From NCBI GenBank assembly GCA_945885345.1, contig CAMCYP010000003.1, forward strand, positions 62,001 through 126,000: a stretch of 64,000 bases of DNA, written 5' to 3'. How positions within the stretch are numbered: position 1 is the stretch's first letter; every line of letters begins with the position of its first letter. The notes beneath the pieces were generated by a model, which saw only the letters and a list, made by a program, of their open reading frames with translations, made no database searches and was not told where the DNA came from. Position numbers and translations under genes: made by a program. Source of the stretch: Bordetella parapertussis. GTDB taxonomy: Bacteria > Pseudomonadota > Gammaproteobacteria > Burkholderiales > SG8-41. This document shows positions 28,190 to 36,823 of the stretch, one piece after another.

Positions 28190-29095
28190 TTATTGCGGCA
28201 TAAATTCCCGGATTACCGGCGGCGGCGCAATTACATGCGCCGCATCACGCAGTTCGACGCGCACCGCGCTCCACGGCACAGCTTTGCCTGCACCGCCCGC
28301 CGCGCGCATATCACCTTCCAGCGCCTGGTTGATGCGCCGGCCGCTGAATGTGACGCGACCGCGCTCCGGCAATTGCAGTGTGACTTCGACCATGCGCCCC
28401 GTCAGCTTCGCCTGTTCGACCGGCACCGCGCGACCATCGAGTTTTGCTGTGGCTTCGAGTTTCTGGTAATTCTGCCGCACGTCCAGTTCCACCGGCAGCG
28501 CCTTGCCGCCAATGTCGACACTCCAGACCCAGCGCCCGGCCACGATGTCGGGCACCACCCAGTACAGCACTTTGCTTTTCTGCGAGCGGCCCACCGGTTT
28601 GCCCGGTGCATCCATTTCGTATTCGAGATCCGGCAGCCAGTCACCGATGCCGTAATCATGCGACACGATGCGTGTGCCCGGCGCCAGCGCCAGCAGCTTG
28701 CTGCGCGCCATCAGGTTCACTTCGGGCAACAGGTAAATGGTGATCACCGTCGCCGGCGTGAGGTCGGTCTCGAACAAGTCGCGCGCATAGAATTTCGCGC
28801 GGTCAGCGACGCCGTTCTTGCGCGCATTGTCATTGGCCAGTTTCACCAGGCGCTTGTCGAGGTCCACACCGAAGCCGCGCGCACCGCGCTTTTTCGCCGC
28901 AGTGATGACCATGCGCCCGTCGCCGGAACCGAGGTCGATCACGTAATCCTTGTCAGTCACCTTCGCCGTCTCGAGCATGGCATCGACGACGTTCTGCGGC
29001 GTCTGCACATAAGGAGTGTCGCCAAAATCCTGCGCCTGCACCGTTGCCGCCAGCGCCAGCAACAAAGCACCGGCCATCATCTGCATTTGAAGCAT
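28190..29095 (-). CDS. Exported aKMT/Dot1-like methyltransferase paralogue 4
   Basis: This protein of about 301 residues has a signal peptide (QMMAGALLLALAATVQA) followed by TPYVQTPQNVVDAML, with VQTP instead of VPTP. The motifs are DLGSGDGR (54-61), GVDLDKRLV, DLFETDLTPATVITIYLLPE and PGTRIVSHDY. The extension has LYWVVPDIVAGRW and DVRQNYQKLEA. The frame is open to a TTG at 29116, which overlaps the stop of paralogue 5; the ATG at 29095 gives a normal signal peptide, but its ribosome binding site is weak, so coupling to the upstream gene is likely. Confidence 0.78.
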   Translation of the reverse strand: MLQMQMMAGALLLALAATVQAQDFGDTPYVQTPQNVVDAMLETAKVTDKDYVIDLGSGDGRMVITAAKKRGARGFGVDLDKRLVKLANDNARKNGVADRAKFYARDLFETDLTPATVITIYLLPEVNLMARSKLLALAPGTRIVSHDYGIGDWLPDLEYEMDAPGKPVGRSQKSKVLYWVVPDIVAGRWVWSVDIGGKALPVELDVRQNYQKLEATAKLDGRAVPVEQAKLTGRMVEVTLQLPERGRVTFSGRRINQALEGDMRAAGGAGKAVPWSAVRVELRDAAHVIAPPPVIREFMPQ

Positions 29096-29112
29096 CCGAA
29101 TCTGAATCAATA

Positions 29113-30030
29113 TCAATTAATTATCTCCATGCCGGCGACGCGGGCTGCGCGCTCGGCGATCCATTCCACACGCGCCGTCAGGCGACTGCCCGACAACACG
29201 GCCTGACCGATAATGCGGCCGCCATCGACGCTACCACTGAACGCATGCTTCACCGGAGCGCCATTCACTTCCGCGGTGAACGAAAACGTCAGTTCCGCAC
29301 CGCGCAGTTTTGCATCGAGGATTTTCACTGCACGGCCGTTGACCTGCACCGAGCCGCTGACCATCTGGTATTTCTGCTCGAACATGAATTCATAAGTCTG
29401 CGGTTTGCCGGCCACCGGTAATTGCGAACGCCAGTTGCCAGCCGTTTTCGCCGGCACCACCCAGAAATACACATCACTGTCGCCGCCGGCGCCGGAAAAC
29501 TTGTCAGGAGCATCCATGCGCATCGCCGCATCAGCCCTCCAGTCGCCCATGTCAAAATCATGGGACACCAGCCGCGTGCCCGGTTTCAGCTCCAGCAGCT
29601 TCGGCCGCAATTCCAGGTTGACCCGCGGCAGCAGGTACATGGTGATCACCGTCGCCTGCGTCAGGTCGGTTTCGAACAGGTTGCGCTGGTAAAACGCCAC
29701 CTTGTCGGCGACTCCATTTTTACGGGCGTTTTCATTGGCTTCGCTGATGCGCACCGGATTGAGGTCGACGCCGAAACCACGTGTGCCGAATTTTTTCGCA
29801 GCAGTGACGACAATGCGACCGTCACCGGAACCGAGATCGATCAGGTAGTCCTGCGCCGTGACCTTGGCCATATCCAGCATGCGATCGACCACCGCCTGTG
29901 GTGTCGGCACATAGGGCACGCTGGGCTGACCTCCAGCGGCATGTGCGACTGAGACCAGCAGGCCGGCGCAGACGAGTGCCGGCGGCACTCGTCTGAACAC
30001 TTTAATCAGTACCGCCAACAGACGCTGCAT
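29113..30030 (-). CDS. Exported aKMT/Dot1-like methyltransferase paralogue 5
   Basis: This 305-residue protein is the promoter-proximal gene of the five-gene run. A long signal peptide (RVPPALVCAGLLVSVAHA at its core) precedes VPYVPTPQAVVDRML. The motifs are DLGSGDGR (65-72), GVDLNPVRI, NLFETDLTQATVITMYLLPR and PGTRLVSHDF. The extension includes YFWVVPAKTAGNW and EQKYQMVSG. The ATG at 30030 has GGAGG 6 nt upstream, better than the in-frame upstream ATG at 30042 or the earlier start codon at 30090. It is divergent from the spermidine-synthase-like gene, with about 170 bp between starts. Confidence 0.8.
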   Translation of the reverse strand: MQRLLAVLIKVFRRVPPALVCAGLLVSVAHAAGGQPSVPYVPTPQAVVDRMLDMAKVTAQDYLIDLGSGDGRIVVTAAKKFGTRGFGVDLNPVRISEANENARKNGVADKVAFYQRNLFETDLTQATVITMYLLPRVNLELRPKLLELKPGTRLVSHDFDMGDWRADAAMRMDAPDKFSGAGGDSDVYFWVVPAKTAGNWRSQLPVAGKPQTYEFMFEQKYQMVSGSVQVNGRAVKILDAKLRGAELTFSFTAEVNGAPVKHAFSGSVDGGRIIGQAVLSGSRLTARVEWIAERAARVAGMEIIN

Positions 30031-30201
30031 GATCGCCTCCATCGCACGCTGACCAGCCTGTAAATCGATTGGATTTTTAACCGTCACCACGCGCGGCTCA
30101 CAACAACAATCCAGTCACCTGGATGAGACTGCGCCTGTGGTAGATTGGCGGCGAATTATAACCGACCGTTCTCGTCTTTCGCCGCACCCTATCCCCTTCC
30201 C

Positions 30202-31797
30202 ATGCCCGCATCTATTCCTTTCATCCTGATCTTCATTTCCGGCGGCGCGATCCTGGCGCTTGAACTGCTGGCCTCACGCATCATGACGCCCTATTTCGGC
30301 GTCAGCCTCTACATCTGGACCGGCATCCTGTCGATCACGCTGGTGTCACTGGCGCTCGGTTACTGGTGGGGCGGCCGGCTTGCCGCTACCGCGCCGGCAC
30401 GCCGCCTCGGCCTGCTGTTTGCAATCATGCCGGCACTGGCCGGCCTGGCGATCATCGCCGCCTGCATGATTTATCCTTTTGCCTTCCATCCGCTGGCGCG
30501 CTGGAGTCTCAGCGGTGGCGCCTTCGCCGCGTGCATGATCCTGCTGTTCCTGCCGCTGGTTGCGACTTCGGCGATGAATCCGCTGCTGGTCGCATTGCTG
30601 CTGCAGCAACAGGAAAAACGCAAAGGTGATGCCGGCTCCGGCCTGGTGTTTTTTGTCAGCACGCTGGGCTCGGTGGCCGGCGTCGTCATCACCGCCTTCG
30701 GCCTGATTCCGTACATCAGCAATTACACGGCCACGCTGCTGGTGGCCTTGCTGCTGGGGGCGTTGTCACTGACTGCGGCGGCATCGAAGCTGACCATGTC
30801 CGGCCGCGGCGCAGTCACTGCCTGCGGCATCGCCGCCCTGCTCGGCGCCGCGTTGCTGGCCTGGCAGGGCGACCGTTACACCGGTCGACTGGGCCCGATC
30901 GCCTTCAGCGGCGCACAGTGGCAGGTCGAGGGCACACACAGTTCGCTGTTCGGCACCGTGAAAATCCTGCGCAGCGGCGCCGATGCCGACGGCAAATTCC
31001 TGCGCATGTATTTTCATGACGGCCTGATCCAGAACAGCGTCGATTCGAACCAACGTTCGATTTCCTTCTACACCTGGGCGCTGGAAGCGCTGGCACGCGC
31101 CTATCGCCCGCAGATGCAGGATGTGCTGATGCTCGGCCTGGGCGCGGGCATTGTGCCGTCACGTCTCGCGCGCGACGACACCCGCGTCGCCGTCGTTGAA
31201 ATAGACCCATCGTCGCTGGCAGTGGCGCAGCAGTATTTCGGATTTGACGTCAAACGCGTCACCACCCACCAGGCCGATGCACGGACCTTTGTCGGCGATT
31301 GCACACCCAGCCACGATGTCGTGCTGGTTGATCTGTTTCACGGCGACGGCACGCCCGATTACCTGATCACGCGCGAATTTTTCCGCGACCTGAAAAGCTG
31401 CCTGAAACCCGGTGGCGTGGCGATTTTCAATACTTTCGCCAACCTCGATGACACGCGCAGTTATTCCCATCTCCTGGCGACCATGCAAAGCGAATTGCCG
31501 CATGTCGCGCTGTACCGGCCCGACTGGCCCGGTGCGCGACAGATCAACAGTTTTCTGGTCGCTTCACCAACCCCGCTGCCGGCGCCACAGCGCGTAACCA
31601 TCAATGATGTGCCGGAGCATCATGCCGGCACGCTGTGGGACATGCTGGCAAAACCGCAGACGGTTGATGCCATGGCCGCATCCGGAAAAATCATTTATGA
31701 CGCTTGGAATGCCGCGGCACTGGACATGGCTGCAAGCCAGGCCGCGTTCCGGCAAGGGGTGCTGGACAGCGCCCCGCCGGCATTGCTGATGAACTGA
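30202..31797 (+). CDS. Membrane-anchored spermidine-synthase-like protein
   Basis: This protein of about 531 residues has two parts. Residues 1 to about 230 hold six or seven hydrophobic helices (IPFILIFISGGAILALELLA, then IWTGILSITLVSLALGYWWG), and about 250-480 is a SpeE-type Rossmann domain (VLMLGLGAGIVPSRLA, VAVVEIDPSS, DVVLVDLFHGDGTPDYL). The catalytic region reads VDLF instead of the VDSSDP of true spermidine synthases, so polyamine synthesis is doubtful. Such fusions are widespread but uncharacterised. An earlier TTG frame start at 30145 is less likely. It lies inside the exported methyltransferase cluster. Confidence 0.78.
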   Translation: MPASIPFILIFISGGAILALELLASRIMTPYFGVSLYIWTGILSITLVSLALGYWWGGRLAATAPARRLGLLFAIMPALAGLAIIAACMIYPFAFHPLARWSLSGGAFAACMILLFLPLVATSAMNPLLVALLLQQQEKRKGDAGSGLVFFVSTLGSVAGVVITAFGLIPYISNYTATLLVALLLGALSLTAAASKLTMSGRGAVTACGIAALLGAALLAWQGDRYTGRLGPIAFSGAQWQVEGTHSSLFGTVKILRSGADADGKFLRMYFHDGLIQNSVDSNQRSISFYTWALEALARAYRPQMQDVLMLGLGAGIVPSRLARDDTRVAVVEIDPSSLAVAQQYFGFDVKRVTTHQADARTFVGDCTPSHDVVLVDLFHGDGTPDYLITREFFRDLKSCLKPGGVAIFNTFANLDDTRSYSHLLATMQSELPHVALYRPDWPGARQINSFLVASPTPLPAPQRVTINDVPEHHAGTLWDMLAKPQTVDAMAASGKIIYDAWNAAALDMAASQAAFRQGVLDSAPPALLMN

Positions 31798-31822
31798 AGT
31801 TACTGGTAACTGGTGATTGGCA
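31798..31822. repeat. Short heptamer-type repeat
   Basis: AGTTACTGGTAACTGGTGAT directly follows the stop of the spermidine-synthase-like gene. It uses the same degenerate 7-bp unit as the repeat before kdsB. Confidence 0.6.
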
Positions 31823-31847
31823 GAAACTCCGCGACCTGCGCTGCGAG

Positions 31848-32714
31848 CTAGGAACCCTTGCTGGCACTCCAGCGCACGACCTTGCCGTCACCGAAATCGG
31901 CGGCGCCTTCCATGCGGTTGCCGTTGACCCGTCCGGTGAATTCGCCGCGGTCCGTGCCACGCATCATCACAAAGTGGATATCTCTGCCGTCCACTTTCGG
32001 CGAGATCAGCGCGCTCTGGCGACCCCTGCCGTCGGCGGTGCCTTCAAAGTTCTGGTAGCGCTGCTTCAGCGCCAGCCTGTATTCTCCGTCGCCGTCGAGC
32101 TGCAGGCGCCAGTCACCCTCTATTTTTGCCGGCACGATCCACAGGTACAGCGTCGCGCTGGGCACGCCGGAAATGAATTCCTTCTCCGGCACATCGAAAC
32201 TGATCGTCGCATCGTGCTGCCATTCCTCGAAATGGTAGTCGTGCGACACAATTCGCGTGCCGGGCCGCAACTCGTTGAACAGTTTCGGACGCAGCCGCTG
32301 CATGAACTCCGGCAACAGATACAGCATGACCACGGTGGCCTTGCTGACATCAGTCTTGAAAATATCCTTGGCTTCGAACAGCACCCGGTCCGAAACGCCC
32401 AGACTTTTTGCGCGCAGATTGCTGATCCGGATCAGCTCCTCGTCAATGTCGACGCCATAACCGCTGGACTTGCGCTGGTGGGCCGCGGTAAGCACGATGA
32501 TGCCGTCGCCGGAACCGAGATCAATCACAAAATCGCTCGCTCCGACATTGGCCAGCGTCAGCATCTGGTCCACCACCACGTTCGGTGTCGGCACATACGG
32601 CCCGCCTTCGCGCTCATATTCCGGCGGCACATTCGGCTGCTTTTGCGCCGCACCGGCGATACACGCGCACAGCATTCCCGCCATCACCACCACTGACCGC
32701 CAGCCACATTTCAT
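31848..32714 (-). CDS. Exported aKMT/Dot1-like methyltransferase paralogue 6
   Basis: This 288-residue member is separated from the other five by the divergent membrane gene. The signal peptide core is SVVVMAGMLCACIAGAA, and a charged linker precedes GPYVPTPNVVVDQML. The motifs are DLGSGDGI (65-72, with isoleucine where the others have arginine), GVDIDEELI, DIFKTDVSKATVVMLYLLPE and PGTRIVSHDY. The extension has LYLWIVPAKIEGDW and LKQRYQNFEG. It contains two cysteines (positions 16 and 18) in the signal peptide but no proper lipobox. It is convergent with the spermidine-synthase-like gene. Confidence 0.8.
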   Translation of the reverse strand: MKCGWRSVVVMAGMLCACIAGAAQKQPNVPPEYEREGGPYVPTPNVVVDQMLTLANVGASDFVIDLGSGDGIIVLTAAHQRKSSGYGVDIDEELIRISNLRAKSLGVSDRVLFEAKDIFKTDVSKATVVMLYLLPEFMQRLRPKLFNELRPGTRIVSHDYHFEEWQHDATISFDVPEKEFISGVPSATLYLWIVPAKIEGDWRLQLDGDGEYRLALKQRYQNFEGTADGRGRQSALISPKVDGRDIHFVMMRGTDRGEFTGRVNGNRMEGAADFGDGKVVRWSASKGS

Positions 32715-32787
32715 TTGTCATTTCTCCGTGACACTTCATGACCCCAATGGTCATGTTTGCGCGCGCAATATAGCGCATTGCGGTCAG

Positions 32788-33093
32788 TCAGCGACGGGAG
32801 GTGTCGCCCTTGCTGGCGGCACAACTGTCAGCCAGTTCATGGATGGAAATTTCACTGGTGAAAGTCAGTCGGATCGCGCGTCGCATCATCACCAGTTCGT
32901 CCGGCTTCAGGCGCTCACGCAGATCGCCTTTTTCGGTTTCAGCCAGCACCTGGTTCAAGGATGCGCCGCGGTCGCGCATTTCGATGCCCGCCTGCGCACC
33001 GGCGACGATCAGATCGCAGGTCAGTTCGGCCTGCGCAGCCGCAGCCAAACCTGGCAACATGCTCAGCAATGCGATCACTATTCTTCGCGGCAT
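32788..33093 (-). CDS. Small exported protein of unknown function
   Basis: This protein of about 101 residues has a signal peptide (PRRIVIALLSMLPGLAAAAQ). The mature part contains ELTCDLIVAGAQAGIEMRDR, a charged middle and HELADSCAASKG, so two cysteines could form a disulfide. No family was recognised. Its ATG lies 10 bp after the stop of the acyl-CoA dehydrogenase gene, so it is probably read as the last gene of that transcript. AAGG precedes the ATG. Confidence 0.65.
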   Translation of the reverse strand: MPRRIVIALLSMLPGLAAAAQAELTCDLIVAGAQAGIEMRDRGASLNQVLAETEKGDLRERLKPDELVMMRRAIRLTFTSEISIHELADSCAASKGDTSRR

Positions 33094-33103
33094 AACCAGC
33101 CCT

Positions 33104-34894
33104 TCAAAATGCCGCCACATCCAGCGCCAGCGTGCTCGCCGCACCGCGGGTCACCGTCTGCGCCAGGGCGCCGGCCTGCGGCAGCAGGTGTTCAAGATAA
33201 AACCGCGTGGTCGCCAGTTTGCCCTCAAAAAATGCACAGTCGGCACCCGGCACATTCAGGCGTTCACGCGCAAGCAGTGCCGCGCGCGCCATCAGCCAGC
33301 CACCGGCCACCGTGCCGAACAGTTTCAGGTACGGCACGGCCACCGCGGCGGCAGCCTCCGGTTCCTGCCGGTAATGGTCAACCAGCCAGCGCGTCGCTGA
33401 CTCCAGCCCGTCCACCGCCTGCGTGAATGACGCGCGCATCGCCGCAAAGGTTTCTCCTGCCGCCGCCAGCGCTGCGTCCAGCGCACGCATTTCGGCAATC
33501 AGCGCCAGCGCTGTCGCGCCTTTTTCCGCGCCGACCTTGCGCCCGATCAGGTCGTTGGCCTGGATGCCGGTCGTGCCTTCGTAAATGGTGGTGATACGCG
33601 CATCACGCAGGTATTGCGCAGCGCCGGTCTCCTCGACGAAACCCATCCCGCCGTGGACCTGCACACCCAGTGACGCAATCTCCACCGCGAGCTCGGTGCA
33701 CCAGCCCTTGACCACCGGCGTCAGCAGGTCCAGCCGCGACTGATGACCCACCCGCTCCGTTGCATCGGCATGACGTTTGGCGCGATCCAGTGTACCGGCG
33801 GCGTAATACCCCAGTGCGCGCATGGCTTCAGTCTGTGCGCGCATGGTCAGCAGCATCCGCCGCACATCCGGATGGTGAATGATCGTGACACGGTCGCCGC
33901 TGCGTTGACCGATGGCGCGCCCCTGCACCCGCGTCTTCGCGTATTCCAGCGCATGCTGGTAAGCACGTTCTGCAATCGCCACGCCTTCCATGCCGACGCC
34001 CAGCCGCGCGTGGTTCATCATCGTGAACATGTATTCGAGTCCGCGATTGGCTTCGCCGACCAGATACCCTGTCGCCCCGCCGTTATCCCCATAAGCCAGC
34101 ACACAGGTCGGACTGCCGTGGATGCCCAGTTTGTGTTCGATGGACACACAGCGGATGTCGTTGCGCGCACCGGGGCTGCCGTCGGCATTGAGCCTGAACT
34201 TCGGCACCACGAACATCGAAATGCCCTTCACGCCTTCGGGTGCGTCGGGCAGGCGCGCCAGCACCAGGTGCACGATGTTGTCGGCCATGTCGTGCTCGCC
34301 CCAGGTGATGAAAATCTTGGTGCCCTGAATGCGATAGTGGTCACCCTCGGGCACCGCGCGCGTACGTACCGCCGAAAGGTCGGAACCGGCCTGCGGCTCA
34401 GTCAGGTTCATCGTGCCGGTCCATTCACCGGACACCAGCTTCGGCATGTAAATTTTGACCAGTTCCGCCGAAGCGTGATGAGACAACGCTTCCTGCACGC
34501 CGGTGGTCAGCATCGGGCACAGGCAGAACGCCATGTTGGCGCTGTTCCACATTTCCTGCAGCGGCAACGCAATAATGTGTGGCAATCCCTGGCCGCCATG
34601 GTCCACGCTGCCACCAAGACTGTTCCAGCCGGCTTCCGTGAACTGCGCGTAGGCGGCCTTGAATCCAGCCGGTGCGGTGACCACGCCGTCGCGCCATTGC
34701 GCGCCCTGTTTGTCACCACTGCGGTTCAGCGGATCGAGCACGCCCTGCGCAAACTTGCCGGCCTCCGTCAGCACGGCTTCGACCAGTTCGGCGTTGACAT
34801 CGCCGCAACCCGGCAGCGCAGCAATACCATCGAGTCCGGCGAATTCGGCAATGGCGAACTGCATGTCTTTCAGCGGCGCGTTATAGGTCGACAT
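33104..34894 (-). CDS. Acyl-CoA dehydrogenase
   Basis: This 596-residue FAD enzyme belongs to the long acyl-CoA dehydrogenase class with an extra C-terminal domain. It oxidises acyl-CoA in beta-oxidation and passes electrons to ETF. MNLTEPQAGSDLSAVRTRA and IFITWGEHDMADNIVHLVLA form the FAD-binding middle domain, and the catalytic glutamate lies in ARITTIYEGTTGIQANDL. The ATG at 34894 has GGAG upstream. etfA and etfB lie immediately upstream on the same strand, which fits the electron route. The chain-length preference cannot be read. Confidence 0.93.
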   Translation of the reverse strand: MSTYNAPLKDMQFAIAEFAGLDGIAALPGCGDVNAELVEAVLTEAGKFAQGVLDPLNRSGDKQGAQWRDGVVTAPAGFKAAYAQFTEAGWNSLGGSVDHGGQGLPHIIALPLQEMWNSANMAFCLCPMLTTGVQEALSHHASAELVKIYMPKLVSGEWTGTMNLTEPQAGSDLSAVRTRAVPEGDHYRIQGTKIFITWGEHDMADNIVHLVLARLPDAPEGVKGISMFVVPKFRLNADGSPGARNDIRCVSIEHKLGIHGSPTCVLAYGDNGGATGYLVGEANRGLEYMFTMMNHARLGVGMEGVAIAERAYQHALEYAKTRVQGRAIGQRSGDRVTIIHHPDVRRMLLTMRAQTEAMRALGYYAAGTLDRAKRHADATERVGHQSRLDLLTPVVKGWCTELAVEIASLGVQVHGGMGFVEETGAAQYLRDARITTIYEGTTGIQANDLIGRKVGAEKGATALALIAEMRALDAALAAAGETFAAMRASFTQAVDGLESATRWLVDHYRQEPEAAAAVAVPYLKLFGTVAGGWLMARAALLARERLNVPGADCAFFEGKLATTRFYLEHLLPQAGALAQTVTRGAASTLALDVAAF

Positions 34895-34922
34895 GACGAA
34901 TCTCCAGACTGCGTGCACAAAC

Positions 34923-34951
34923 AAAAAGGGCGCTCCCGAGAGAGCGCCCTT
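34923..34951 (-). terminator. Intrinsic terminator after etfA
   Basis: On the minus strand the stem AGGGCGCTC / GAGCGCCCT is followed by five T. It separates etfBA from the acyl-CoA dehydrogenase gene, which may still receive some read-through. Confidence 0.8.
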
Positions 34952-34968
34952 CATGTTACCTCAGGTTC

Positions 34969-35910
34969 TTATCCCAGTTCCTGGGTCAGTTCCGGCACCG
35001 CCTTGAACAGGTCTTCTTCCAGCCAGTAATCAGCCACCGCAAAAATCGGCGCCTCCGGATCCTTGTTGATGGCGATGATCACCTTGCTGTCCTTCATGCC
35101 GGCCAGATGCTGGATCGCGCCGGAAATGCCGACGGCGATGTAGAGCTCCGGTGCGACGATCTTGCCGGTCTGCCCGACCTGGTAATCATTGGGCACAAAA
35201 CCGGAGTCGACCGCTGCGCGCGAGGCACCGACCGCGGCGCCGAGCTTGTCGGCCAGTGCTTCGAGGATCTTGAAATTTTCACCGCTGCCCATGCCGCGGC
35301 CGCCGGAGACGATGATGCGCGCCGCCGTCAGTTCAGGGCGGTCGGATTTGGACAATTCCTGGCCGTTGAATTTCGACAGGCCGGTGTCAGGTCCTGCCGC
35401 GAGATTCTCAACCGCAGCACTGCCATCCTCATTGCCGACTTCACCCGCCGCATCAAAACCGGTGGCGCGGACGGTGATGACCTTGATCTTGTCGGCCGAC
35501 TGCACGGTGGCCAGCGCATTGCCGGCGTAGATCGGCCGCACAAAGGTATCCGCGGAGACCACGGCACTGATTTCCGAAATCTGCTGCACATCCAGCGCTG
35601 CCGCCACCCGCGGCATGAAATTTTTGCCGAAACCGGTGGCCGGCGCAAGAATATGGCTGTACTCGCCGGCAATGGTCAGCACCAGGGCGGCGATGTTTTC
35701 CGCAACACCGCCAGCATACTGCGGCGCGTCAGCGAGCAGCACTTTTTTGACGCCGGCGATTTTCGCCGCCGCCTGCGCCGCATCGGCACAACCCTGGCCT
35801 GCAACCAGCACGGTGATATCGCCACCGATTTTCGCCGCAGCGGTGACCGTATTGGTGGTGCCGGGCTTCAATTGTTTGCCGTCGTGTTCGGCAATGACGA
35901 GTACGGACAT
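34969..35910 (-). CDS. etfA: Electron transfer flavoprotein alpha subunit
   Basis: EtfA with EtfB forms the FAD-containing carrier that takes electrons from acyl-CoA dehydrogenases to the respiratory chain. It has 313 residues. The C-terminal FAD-binding domain is clear: [20 protein letters not shown], then [20 protein letters not shown] and [12 protein letters not shown]-type sequence ([18 protein letters not shown]). Its ATG overlaps the etfB stop by one base (TGATG), so the subunits are coupled. The gene is followed by a terminator. Confidence 0.97.
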   Translation of the reverse strand: MSVLVIAEHDGKQLKPGTTNTVTAAAKIGGDITVLVAGQGCADAAQAAAKIAGVKKVLLADAPQYAGGVAENIAALVLTIAGEYSHILAPATGFGKNFMPRVAAALDVQQISEISAVVSADTFVRPIYAGNALATVQSADKIKVITVRATGFDAAGEVGNEDGSAAVENLAAGPDTGLSKFNGQELSKSDRPELTAARIIVSGGRGMGSGENFKILEALADKLGAAVGASRAAVDSGFVPNDYQVGQTGKIVAPELYIAVGISGAIQHLAGMKDSKVIIAINKDPEAPIFAVADYWLEEDLFKAVPELTQELG

Positions 35911-36662
35911 CAGATCACCCTGGCTTCGTTTTTGAGTTTGGCTACAAGTTCTTTCACGTCGGCAACTTTGACGCCGGCGCTGCGTTTCGGCGGCTCTTCA
36001 ACCTTCAGCGTTTTCAGCCGCGGCGTGATGTCCACACCCAGCGCTTCCGGTTTCAATGTCTCCAGCGGTTTTTTCTTCGCCTTCATGATGTTGGGCAGCG
36101 TCACATAACGCGGCTCATTGAGACGCAGGTCGGTGGTGATCACCGCTGGCAGCTTGATGGTCAGCTTCTCCAGCCCGCCGTCGATTTCGCGGGTAACATC
36201 GGCGGTATCGCCGTTGACGGTGATGGCCGAGGTAAACGCCGACTGCGGCCAGCCGAGCAGCGCCGATACCATCTGCCCGGTCTGGTTGGCATCGTCGTCG
36301 ATGGCCTGTTTGCCCATGATCACCAGTTTGGGCTGTTCCTTGTCGATGATCGCCTTCACCAGCTTGGCCACTGCCAGCGGCTGCATATCAGCGGCACCGG
36401 TCTCGACCAGGATGCCGCGGTCGGCACCCATCGCCATCGCAGTGCGCAGCGTTTCCTGGCACTGCGGCGCGCCGATTGATACCGCGACGATTTCGGTCAC
36501 GACACCGGCTTCCTTCATGCGTACCGCCTGTTCAATGGCGATTTCGCAGAACGGATTCATTGCCATCTTGACGTTGGCGGTCTCAACCCCGGTGCCATCG
36601 GACTTGACGCGCACTTTCACGTACGGGTCGATGACACGTTTGACTGTCACTAAAACCTTCAT
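35910..36662 (-). CDS. etfB: Electron transfer flavoprotein beta subunit
   Basis: EtfB is the AMP-binding partner of EtfA. At 250 residues it has the family length and begins [20 protein letters not shown]. It contains [29 protein letters not shown] and [15 protein letters not shown]. The ATG at 36662 has GGAG 7 nt upstream; longer in-frame starts upstream are not supported. It is the first gene of the etfB-etfA pair, upstream of the acyl-CoA dehydrogenase gene. Confidence 0.97.
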   Translation of the reverse strand: MKVLVTVKRVIDPYVKVRVKSDGTGVETANVKMAMNPFCEIAIEQAVRMKEAGVVTEIVAVSIGAPQCQETLRTAMAMGADRGILVETGAADMQPLAVAKLVKAIIDKEQPKLVIMGKQAIDDDANQTGQMVSALLGWPQSAFTSAITVNGDTADVTREIDGGLEKLTIKLPAVITTDLRLNEPRYVTLPNIMKAKKKPLETLKPEALGVDITPRLKTLKVEEPPKRSAGVKVADVKELVAKLKNEARVI

Positions 36663-36823
36663 GAATGCTCCGAAAATGGAAATACGGAAAAAGCGCGGAA
36701 AAAGCACGAAATCCAGCGCGACACTGCACACATAATCCACGCTGGAAGGACGGGCATTTTAACGCATCGCAGCAACCGGCGAAACCGCGATTGCCCATAC
36801 TGTGGCTGGGCCAGCAGGAAGTA

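Noticed and set aside
30202-31797. Assignment as a true spermidine synthase
   Set aside because: The conserved DSSDP active-site segment is replaced by DLFHGDG and no polyamine genes are nearby.
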